From a virus: a stretch of DNA of 64,000 bases. The notes beneath the pieces are model-generated. The model saw only the letters and a program-made list of their open reading frames with translations, was not told where the DNA came from and searched no databases. The stretch covers positions 40,737-104,736 of the IMG/VR virus record IMGVR_UViG_3300043444_000523; one strand, given 5' to 3'. Position 1 is the stretch's first letter. The number at the start of each line of letters is the position of its first letter. A program made the translations under genes and the position numbers. Shown here one piece after another: positions 57,825 through 64,000 of the stretch.

Positions 57825-59318
57825 ATGAAGTCCATCGAAATCCAGAATAGCAAAGCCGTCCAAAACCTGACACTGCCTTGGCCGGATAATGGCGGGCTGG
57901 TTGTCCTGAGAGGCTACAACGGTGCAGGCAAGAGCGACACATTGGAAGCCGTCGATGTTCTGCTTGGCGGCGAAGGGAAACTTGAGCGAACGGACGGGAA
58001 GCCGGTTGGCAAGGTCGAAGGCCTCGGACGCACAATCCGAATCACTGCCGCTGGCGCTCGAAAGTCTGGCGCTCTGGAAGTCAACACGCTGGAAGACAAC
58101 ATCGGCATCGGAGACCTGATTGATCCGAAGGAGAAGTCGCCAGCCGCCGCTGATCGAAAAGCCATGAAGGCACTTCTGCGAATCCTCAAAGTCAAAGCAG
58201 ACCCAGAAAAGTTCTTCCCATTAGTCGGAGGCGAAGAAGAGTTTCGCAAGCTGGTGAATCCTGAAGTGTTCATCCAGAGCGACATCGTGACAATGGCCGC
58301 GATGGTAAAGCGGGACATTGAACAAGCGGCACGACGGTCGGAGCAGACCGAGAAGAACCATCGCCAGGACGCAGCAGCAGAACTCAAGGCCGCAAACGGC
58401 ACAGACCTTTCTTTACCAGACGATCCCAAGGTTCTGCACGAAGAACTTGAGCGAGCAACGCGAAGGCGAGAGGAACTCAAGCAGCAGGAGTCGGCGGCTA
58501 TCAGGTCCAGGTCCGAAATCGACAAGGCGAAAGCAGAGTTACAGAAGGCCAAGGAGTCCTATCGTGGCCCAACTGTTGAAGAGGCCAAATCTGCTGCCGA
58601 AGAAGCAAAGACGATGCTTCAAGCGGCAAAGCAGCGTGTCGAGGATGCCCAACGTGCTCTTGATGAGGCCAAGCTGAATCTGGCACATGCCAACTCGGCA
58701 TACACGACTTCCGATCAGGCACACAAGAACGCAGAGGCGTATGAAAGCCTCTGCCAGAAGTGGCAGAACGCTCTGGATAACACAGCAATTATTGAGCCGC
58801 CTTCCGATGCCGACTTGGCTGGCTCGCTGTTGCTACTTGAGAAGGCAAGGGAAGCGGTCGATGCCGGGGTAAAGGTCCGCATGGCCAAGATACACAAAGC
58901 CAAGGCTGAAGAATTGAATGCGAAAGCGAATCAAGAGTCCGCAAACTCTGAAATGTTCCGCAATGCGGCCAAGGGGACAGAGAAAGTCCTGTCTGAGATT
59001 CTCCAGGAAAGCGGCGGGCCAATCAAAGTCACTTCGGACGACAAAGACGAGCTTCGGCTTGTGTACACCGAGCATAAACGCGGCGAAGTGTTCTTGTCCG
59101 ATCTTTCGCACGGCGAACGGACGGCATTGATTGTGCCAATGGTCATCAAGGCTGTCGGACCAGGAGGCGGATTCACGCTTCCTCAAACGTATTACGAGTC
59201 TCTTCAGCCGAGCAAGAAAAAAGAGCTGGCCAAGATGCTTGATGGCAGCGGCGTATGCTGTTACACGGCTGAGTCGGCAGACTGTGACATCAAGGCAGTA
59301 GTCGTATCAGAACAATAA
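57825..59318 (+). CDS. SMC/Rad50-like ATPase
   Basis: 497 residues. Walker A GYNGAGKSDT (about 29-38), a long central coiled coil (about 180-390), ABC signature LSHGERTAL (about 425-433). The final domain lacks a clear hydrophobic-DE Walker B: the place is taken by GGGFTLPQTYYESL, so the ATPase may be slow or need a partner. Likely acts with an unseen nuclease in recombination or end processing, as in gp46-like proteins. Confidence 0.7.
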   Translation: MKSIEIQNSKAVQNLTLPWPDNGGLVVLRGYNGAGKSDTLEAVDVLLGGEGKLERTDGKPVGKVEGLGRTIRITAAGARKSGALEVNTLEDNIGIGDLIDPKEKSPAAADRKAMKALLRILKVKADPEKFFPLVGGEEEFRKLVNPEVFIQSDIVTMAAMVKRDIEQAARRSEQTEKNHRQDAAAELKAANGTDLSLPDDPKVLHEELERATRRREELKQQESAAIRSRSEIDKAKAELQKAKESYRGPTVEEAKSAAEEAKTMLQAAKQRVEDAQRALDEAKLNLAHANSAYTTSDQAHKNAEAYESLCQKWQNALDNTAIIEPPSDADLAGSLLLLEKAREAVDAGVKVRMAKIHKAKAEELNAKANQESANSEMFRNAAKGTEKVLSEILQESGGPIKVTSDDKDELRLVYTEHKRGEVFLSDLSHGERTALIVPMVIKAVGPGGGFTLPQTYYESLQPSKKKELAKMLDGSGVCCYTAESADCDIKAVVVSEQ

Positions 59319-59329
59319 AAGGAGAACCC

Positions 59330-59581
59330 ATGACCACGCAAGAGCAACGCGACCATGCACACAATCATTTCGGAAAGAACTTTGAATCACTTGCCAGATG
59401 CTCATGGAAAGTCGGGAACTGCTTAGAGTCCGGTTATCGGCTGTTTCGGTCGTCTTCTGGCATAGTGACAGAAGAAGATGTTGCGATTGCCAAACACCTG
59501 GACTATGGCCAGACGATGATTGTCAAGCGACTTGGCCATCGTGACATTCTTGTTGAGTACGAGAACGATTCGAGTGGGTGA
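59330..59581 (+). CDS. Hypothetical small protein
   Basis: 83 residues, AAGGAGAACCC before the ATG. Helical, His-rich start (REHAHNHFGKN-type), unknown. Confidence 0.55.
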   Translation: MTTQEQRDHAHNHFGKNFESLARCSWKVGNCLESGYRLFRSSSGIVTEEDVAIAKHLDYGQTMIVKRLGHRDILVEYENDSSG

Positions 59582-59639
59582 GCCGCCCCGGCACGTTGCC
59601 GGGCGGCTGTGATCGAGGGGACGAGAGGGAGGTCGAGAA

Positions 59640-59969
59640 ATGAAAAAAGTATCAGCCTACAAATTGGCCGCAAGAGACGAGGTACGCTCGTTGTTGAAAT
59701 ATCTCGACGACTATAACCACGTCTCTCGCAAACGCGTCATGGAGTTGATACTGGAATTGCGATTGGTAATCCGCCAAGCAAATAACGGTGCTTCGGGCGA
59801 ACTCGAAGATGGGTCTGACGACTATAATCCGTCTCTCAGTCAAGCCGAGGCAATCATGTGTATCCTCAACATGCTTGAGAGAGACAACGGAATTAAGGTT
59901 TCCACTTATGAAACCCTGGGCCGAATTGACTGGAAAATTCTTTCTCATGCACACTTGCACACCGCATAA
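59640..59969 (+). CDS. Hypothetical helical protein
   Basis: 109 residues. KKVSAYKLAARDEVRSLLKYL and a long helix; ends His-Leu-His-Thr-Ala. A GCCGCCC hairpin (59582-59607) precedes it and a CCCGCGAA hairpin follows its stop. Unknown. Confidence 0.55.
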   Translation: MKKVSAYKLAARDEVRSLLKYLDDYNHVSRKRVMELILELRLVIRQANNGASGELEDGSDDYNPSLSQAEAIMCILNMLERDNGIKVSTYETLGRIDWKILSHAHLHTA

Positions 59970-60019
59970 GCCCCGCGAACGTTTCGCGGGCCGTTCGATG
60001 ACACGAGAGGAGCCAACCC

Positions 60020-60307
60020 ATGAAGCAGCACGAAATCCAGGTCGGCGGATACTACGCCGCCAGCATCTCAGGCAAACTCGTCACCGTGCGCGTGGATGCG
60101 ATACGAAAAATCCAAGTTCCGTACAAAACTTTTTACGAACATGGACGCCCTCCAACGCACGAAGTTACTGGCTACGAAGTGACCAACACCGCGACCGGGC
60201 AGAAACTGGTGTTCCGGTCGGCGCAGAAGTTTCGGTACGCGGTTGCGTATTCCGGTAACGGCCACAAAGTTCAACCCCAGGAGACCAATGCAAACACTAC
60301 CACCTGA
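60020..60307 (+). CDS. Hypothetical beta-rich protein
   Basis: 95 residues, AGGAGCCAACC before the ATG. VGGYYAASISGKLVTVRVDAI is a small beta-barrel-like entry seen in phage KOW-like or OB-like proteins. Overlaps the next gene by 20 bases. Confidence 0.55.
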   Translation: MKQHEIQVGGYYAASISGKLVTVRVDAIRKIQVPYKTFYEHGRPPTHEVTGYEVTNTATGQKLVFRSAQKFRYAVAYSGNGHKVQPQETNANTTT

Positions 60308-60512
60308 TACGCCGTTCCCGCGCAGCAAACGGCCGCGCACGTCACGATACGCCGTGTTCCTTGACGGCCAGCAACGCCGGTTCGAACTGACCGGCAAGGG
60401 CGCGTCTGTTCGATCATCGCTGTGCCGGTTCGCGCGACGGCACGGAATGCGAGCGCGTGTGAATATCACGGACGGAGTTGTTACGGCTCAGTTTTACAAG
60501 AGGGAGGAGTAA
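60288..60512 (+). CDS. Hypothetical basic protein
   Basis: 74 residues, many Arg, ATG after CAGGAGACC. Possible nucleic-acid-binding accessory. Unknown. Confidence 0.5.
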   Translation: MQTLPPDTPFPRSKRPRTSRYAVFLDGQQRRFELTGKGASVRSSLCRFARRHGMRARVNITDGVVTAQFYKREE

Positions 60513-60514
60513 TT

Positions 60515-60706
60515 GTGAACGATGAACGTATCGAAAAAATGACACGAAAAATCGTGCTCGAATCTCTGAAATTGATCGACAAAACCACACGCGGCAAGAC
60601 CGGCCGCAGCCGTGGCCCATGTGGGGATGAATTCGCAGCACGCTTACACGATCTAATCAAGGCGGACTTGACTAAACTCTATGGGATCAGCCATGAAAGC
60701 CTCTGA
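60515..60706 (+). CDS. Hypothetical small protein
   Basis: 63 residues from GTG 60515 after GGGAGGAG. Helical and basic start, Gly/Arg middle. Unknown. Confidence 0.5.
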   Translation: MNDERIEKMTRKIVLESLKLIDKTTRGKTGRSRGPCGDEFAARLHDLIKADLTKLYGISHESL

Positions 60707-60872
60707 ATTAACCACTGACGACCTACGCCACAACAAGCGAAACCTCGAAACCGTGCTGAACACCGGCAAGTCGTTTCGCGGACAACCCATTGGCGATTAC
60801 GACCGCACACGGCTGGAACAGACGCTGGCGGCAATCAATGCTGAACTTGAACTGAGAGGAGTGACGAAGTGA
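60693..60872 (+). CDS. Hypothetical small protein
   Basis: 59 residues overlapping the previous gene by 14 bases. LRHNKRNLETVLNTGKSFRG resembles a short helix pair. Stop overlaps the next GTG. Confidence 0.5.
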   Translation: MKASELTTDDLRHNKRNLETVLNTGKSFRGQPIGDYDRTRLEQTLAAINAELELRGVTK

Positions 60873-61363
60873 AAACTTTCCCCAATCCCCAGGTCGGTGA
60901 CTTTGTGCTGGTCTACGAGGGCGACAAACTACACCGAGTTGCCGTCATTCGCAATGTAATCGAGCGGCTGATATGCACTGGGTTTTGCAATGACATTAAC
61001 GACACCAACCCTAAAGTTTTCATCGGATCGTTTTACAATTACTTCAATTTTCGGAAAACAAACGGCAATTGCACAACCGGCACGTATCGCGCTGTTCCAG
61101 CTACACGCTATGAAGCCGTCGCCGGATTCGCCGAACTGGAACGACTCGCGGCCGAAGATAAGCGACTGGCGGAAGAGAAAGAACGGCTTGAAGCCGAACA
61201 ACGGCAGGCTGAATACGACGCGATGCCAGAGAGCATCAAGCTCGCACGGCGGCTGCGATTCATCTCAAACATCATCAATGAATCCAAGCTCGCAACCGCG
61301 CCCATCGAGCACCTACGCGGGATGATCGAATGGGCGAACGCGAACAACATCGAAAAGGAGTGA
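60869..61363 (+). CDS. Hypothetical protein with coiled middle
   Basis: 164 residues from GTG 60869. A beta N-terminus (VGDFVLVYEGDKLHRVAVIR), then a charged coiled coil (RLAEEKERLEAEQRQAEYD), then a helical end. Unknown; coupled. Confidence 0.55.
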   Translation: MKTFPNPQVGDFVLVYEGDKLHRVAVIRNVIERLICTGFCNDINDTNPKVFIGSFYNYFNFRKTNGNCTTGTYRAVPATRYEAVAGFAELERLAAEDKRLAEEKERLEAEQRQAEYDAMPESIKLARRLRFISNIINESKLATAPIEHLRGMIEWANANNIEKE

Positions 61364-61367
61364 CACA

Positions 61368-61742
61368 GTGAAGATCAATGTGAAAAACGCCGAAAAGGTC
61401 GTGAAAGAGGCATTCTGGCTGGCATGGCAGGCCAGCAGGGTATTTGGGATGGGCCATCTCAAGGCAAGCCCAGGTGAGACCAAAGAGTCAGTATGGAAGA
61501 ATGTCAAAAACGCTGGCGAATATGGTGAGGGTGCGGCAGAACTCATGGGCTCAAACAAGACAGGAATGGCGTATGGCGATTACGTCTTTGGCCGAATGAT
61601 GAAGCTGCGTATCGAGTACGACCGCGATTCGATAACGGTGAGAGACGATATGCCAATTCCAGGCTATCAATCGTGGTGCAGCGTTTACAAGACGTATCAG
61701 GACTTAATTGAGGCCGCTAAGAAGTCTCTTGGACAGGAGTGA
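61368..61742 (+). CDS. Conserved phage protein
   Basis: 124 residues from GTG 61368. VVKEAFWLAWQASRVFGMG and YGDYVFGRMMKLRIEYD make a pattern I have seen in phage genomes without a known function. Ends just before the TAA-interrupted zinc-ribbon gene. Confidence 0.6.
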   Translation: MKINVKNAEKVVKEAFWLAWQASRVFGMGHLKASPGETKESVWKNVKNAGEYGEGAAELMGSNKTGMAYGDYVFGRMMKLRIEYDRDSITVRDDMPIPGYQSWCSVYKTYQDLIEAAKKSLGQE

Positions 61743-61747
61743 TACAC

Positions 61748-61939
61748 ATGAAAACATAAATTCAAACAAGATGCAGTGATTGCAAAAACGTCCTGTTCAA
61801 AGTACAGGCGAGCAGGCTTGAGGATTTTCTTGGCCATCGTGTTTATCAATGCGAAAACTGCAAGCAGCAGTGGAAGTTCGTTAATGACGATCCTCCGTTC
61901 AGGACGGAAACAATAGCGTCAATGCCATTTGGCAGATAG
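61748..61939 (+). pseudogene. Zinc-ribbon gene with in-frame TAA at codon 4
   Basis: Good ribosome site (AGGAG, eight bases) before ATG 61748, but the fourth codon is TAA. The frame then continues for 59 codons (CSDCKNVLFKV ... YQCENCKQQWKF ... stop TAG 61937), a sensible zinc ribbon. It may be inactivated, be read from AUU 61760, or be read through. Confidence 0.55.
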
Positions 61940-61945
61940 GTTCCG

Positions 61946-62146
61946 ATGTCTATTCCAAAACTTGAGCCCCACTGCGGCAGTTGGGTTATCTCACGCAGAT
62001 CAACAGGAGAGGTTATTGGTGAGTTTTTCGACCGCCGTATTGTCGAGCGATTTGACCAGTCCAAGTGTTTGATCGAAACAGCGGCACAATATCTTGGCCG
62101 CATCAACCTGTTATATTGGAAGCAAGAATTGTGCCCATCCGTATGA
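61946..62146 (+). CDS. Hypothetical small protein
   Basis: 66 residues. HCGSWVISRRSTGEVIGEFF suggests a small beta unit; Cys-containing end. Unknown. Confidence 0.55.
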   Translation: MSIPKLEPHCGSWVISRRSTGEVIGEFFDRRIVERFDQSKCLIETAAQYLGRINLLYWKQELCPSV

Positions 62147-62206
62147 TGGCACAGTTGCTGGTAGCGTAGCTTGAGTTCCTGAATTTACCATAACCAAGGA
62201 GAGACG

Positions 62207-62416
62207 ATGAACCCGATTCTTGAAAGCACGTTGACGCAAATCCACCGACTCGAATCAAGTGCCAAGTCCGAAGGGGCTCCGGCACTGTTGATTTCGAGCG
62301 GCGAAGGGAAGATGAGCGGTAAAGAGCGAGCCGCATTCTGCAAGGGAGTTGCCTTCGGCCTCGGCATTATCCGAGAGCACATCGAAACGCTCCTGAAAGT
62401 CGCAGGTGGCCAGTGA
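62207..62416 (+). CDS. Hypothetical small protein
   Basis: 69 residues, AAGGAGAGACG before the ATG. Helical with a Gly-Glu-Gly turn and RAAFCKGVAFGLGIIREH. Coupled by GTGA. Confidence 0.55.
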   Translation: MNPILESTLTQIHRLESSAKSEGAPALLISSGEGKMSGKERAAFCKGVAFGLGIIREHIETLLKVAGGQ

Positions 62417-62631
62417 CCAAAGACATGATGATTGAGACTCCATACGGCAAGAAGCGATGGTCGTTTCTGAAGCGAGTTATGGATTGTCATAGTGATCTTG
62501 CCAAGGCTGTTGAAATGGTTCTTGACGCTGGAACTGACGACGGAGAAGAGAAGTCAGCCTCCGAAGTCGTGGACCTAATCGATTGGGACATGCTTCGTGA
62601 GGCACACGAGAAAGACAAAGGTGGCAATTGA
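62413..62631 (+). CDS. Hypothetical small protein
   Basis: 72 residues from GTG 62413. Acidic helical C-terminus (SASEVVDLIDWDMLREAH). The next gene's TTG overlaps its stop. Confidence 0.55.
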   Translation: MTKDMMIETPYGKKRWSFLKRVMDCHSDLAKAVEMVLDAGTDDGEEKSASEVVDLIDWDMLREAHEKDKGGN

Positions 62632-62894
62632 CCAAAGAAGAGTCCTATCGTCTTGAGCAGCATATTTGCCAGCTGCGCATTGCTGTCAGAGAGCTCGAAT
62701 GGCTCAGCAAAAGCAGCCATGAAGAGTTTTGGAAGCAAGACGATCTTGAGTCGGCAAAAACCATCGCTTCTGAATCCAGAAGCCTGATGAACAGGATTCT
62801 CTCAAGGAAGGGCGAGAAGTCATTGGCCATGTCGTACAAGGGAGACGACGGCAAGTATTACGAACCAGTTTTCGTGGAGGGCGCAAATGAGTGA
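62628..62894 (+). CDS. Hypothetical helical protein
   Basis: 88 residues from TTG 62628. Two helices and a short strand (MSYKGDDGKYYEPVFVEG). Coupled to the ERF-like gene. Confidence 0.55.
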   Translation: MTKEESYRLEQHICQLRIAVRELEWLSKSSHEEFWKQDDLESAKTIASESRSLMNRILSRKGEKSLAMSYKGDDGKYYEPVFVEGANE

Positions 62895-63600
62895 TTCAAC
62901 GCAAATGGTAGCAACCAACCCGATCAATCTGATCCAGTTGGCTATCGAAAAGGGGCATGATCCAACCCAGATCATTGCCCTGTACGAACGCATGGAATCA
63001 GCCCGTGCTGCCGAAGAGTTTGGCAGGGCATTATCGAACTTCCAGCTTGAATGCCCGCCGATCCCGAAGTCTCGGCCTGTGAAAAACAGAGACGGCACTG
63101 ACAGGTATAAGTTTGCCGGATTCGAGGACATTGTGCCGATAGTCAGCCCGATCCTGACACGCAACAAAATCTCATACTCGTTCTCTGTGCCGAACACAAA
63201 GGACTTCTTTGAGATGTCGATGCGGATTCAGGTTGGCAATCACTATCGGGACATTCCTTACATGGCCCCGATGCCGGACCTTGATGCTTTGGCAAAAACC
63301 ATGTACTGCTCTCAGCCGCAGGCATTCATGGCGCTGAACTCTTACCACAAGAGGAACCTGTTCTGCAACGGATTCGGAATCGTCACAGTCGGCGAAGACA
63401 ACGACGCTGTTGGCTGCCCAGGAGAGCCGATCAGTGCCGATGAAATCGAAGGAATCAAGAAATCGCTTGCGGCAAAGAATGTGTCTCTTGAAAAGTTCCT
63501 TGCCTTTGCCCGTATGGAGTCGCTTGACCAACTGACAAAGAGCGAGTTGAAAAATGTGACTTGGGTGATCGGGAACCTCAGTAAGAAGGAGCAGAAATGA
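62887..63600 (+). CDS. ERF-like single-strand annealing protein
   Basis: 237 residues. The core EEFGRALSNFQLECPPIPKS, then YKFAGFEDIVPIVSPILTRN and a strand NKISYSFSV, follow the ERF/RecT-like single-strand annealing pattern (start of helix, then aromatic Y-A/S-x-F-E/D motif). Anneals complementary single strands during recombination or replication. The C-terminal 80 residues are a separate helical domain. Confidence 0.75.
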   Translation: MSDSTQMVATNPINLIQLAIEKGHDPTQIIALYERMESARAAEEFGRALSNFQLECPPIPKSRPVKNRDGTDRYKFAGFEDIVPIVSPILTRNKISYSFSVPNTKDFFEMSMRIQVGNHYRDIPYMAPMPDLDALAKTMYCSQPQAFMALNSYHKRNLFCNGFGIVTVGEDNDAVGCPGEPISADEIEGIKKSLAAKNVSLEKFLAFARMESLDQLTKSELKNVTWVIGNLSKKEQK

Positions 63601-64000
63601 GCAAGATCATTCGTAGACCAGATAGGGCGGAAGGCGGCGTAACGGCAAAAGAAATAAAGGCCTTTTCCAAGCACTCAAAGAAGTGGATCGATATAGCATT
63701 ACGAACATCGCCAATTGACGATAAAAAGATCACCGCTGCAATTCGGGGTGTTTACAAAGCCTCCGGCCTAAAACAACCAAGGATAGTCATTGTTCCAAGT
63801 CCGCTTGTTATGGCATTTGCTGGAGGATTTGCTTCTGTTATTTGGATGTTAAGAAAAAATAGCGCTGCGACCTACGCTGCGGCCGACGCTGCGACCTACG
63901 CTGCGACCCGCGATGCGACCCGCGCTGCGACCTACGCTGCGACCGACGCTGCGACCCGCGCTGCGACCCGCGCTGCGACCTACGCTGCGACCGACGCTGC
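63597..64000 (+). CDS. Repeat-bearing protein, runs off the edge
   Basis: At least 134 residues; ATGA-coupled to the ERF-like gene. The N-terminal 90 residues ([28 protein letters not shown]) resemble a domain that I recall next to AAT-type repeats in planctomycete and phage proteins. From about residue 90 comes the tetrapeptide series [13 protein letters not shown]-terminus outside the window. Confidence 0.7.
   Translation, partial: MSKIIRRPDRAEGGVTAKEIKAFSKHSKKWIDIALRTSPIDDKKITAAIRGVYKASGLKQPRIVIVPSPLVMAFAGGFASVIWMLRKNSAATYAAADAATYAATRDATRAATYAATDAATRAATRAATYAATDA
63871..64000 (+). repeat. 12-bp tandem coding repeat
   Basis: Units of GCTGCGACCTAC, GCTGCGACCGAC and GCTGCGACCCGC, about eleven in tandem to the window edge, encoding Ala-Ala-Thr-(Tyr/Asp/Arg). 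Near-identical units suit slippage or recombination. Confidence 0.9.

Noticed and set aside
1-64000. CRISPR array
   Set aside because: No evenly spaced direct repeats with unique spacers were seen; the dispersed palindrome is scattered, not clustered.
1-64000. Integrase or excisionase marking a prophage
   Set aside because: No tyrosine or serine recombinase pattern found; cannot exclude one outside the window.

Overview
The window is part of a large tailed bacteriophage (or closely related phage-derived) genome. It carries terminase small and large subunits, a DUF935-type portal fused to extra domains, a prohead-protease/scaffold cluster, phage-type sigma factors, several tRNA genes, two DNA methyltransferases, an ERF-like annealing protein, and more than 60 tightly packed small genes, many joined by ATGA or GTGA overlaps. 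The host is probably a planctomycete (Gemmata-like). The secreted RTX protein at 56.1 kb opens with the Leu-Glu-x-Leu-Glu-x-Arg N-terminus typical of exported planctomycete proteins, and stand-alone ClpC N-domains, as at 30.8 kb, are frequent in that phylum as I recall. No integrase, lysis cassette, tail genes or DNA polymerase are visible; the genome must continue beyond both edges.

Layout. 1-12.8 kb, minus strand: head module (partial structural protein at the left edge, structural protein, acidic scaffold-like protein, a 1474-residue protease-headed protein, a ParB-like protein, and a 1479-residue portal ending in a zinc-protease domain). 12.8-19 kb, plus strand: DNA methyltransferase, cysteine-cluster protein and small genes, interrupted by an intact IS200/IS605 element and a second TnpB element flanked by a perfect 22-bp inverted repeat. 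19-22.4 kb: a segment bounded by two inverted copies of the terminase 3' end; inside it lie two minus-strand genes, a locus that reads as a circularly permuted tRNA, and the terminase large subunit. 22.4-37.1 kb, minus strand: small genes, two structured non-coding stretches, a sigma-70 factor, terminase small subunit, a ClpC N-domain protein, a holin-like protein, a TnpB remnant and a second sigma-like protein. A divergent promoter pair sits at 37.12-37.20 kb. From 37.2 kb to the right edge everything is on the plus strand: early-type small genes, a GC-rich island with strong terminators and tRNA-like genes (40.6-44.7 kb), then an ATPase-DUF1257-DUF2997 cassette, DNA-modification, clamp, SMC and recombination genes.

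How it fits together. Promoter-like motifs suggest sigma-70-type transcription outward from 37 kb. A -10-only motif placed right at the start codons of the two giant head genes is a candidate late promoter for one of the two phage sigma factors. A dispersed 23-bp near-perfect palindrome (12 copies) lies between genes, at stop codons and inside coding regions. Inside genes on the minus strand it reads in one frame as Ser-Ala-Gln-(Ile/Leu)-Ala-Pro-Ile.

Most notable: the permuted tRNA at 20.36-20.50 kb, the palindromic repeat family, the possible terminase inversion, and the portal-zincin fusion. All domain names come from recognition of motifs by eye; no searches were run.
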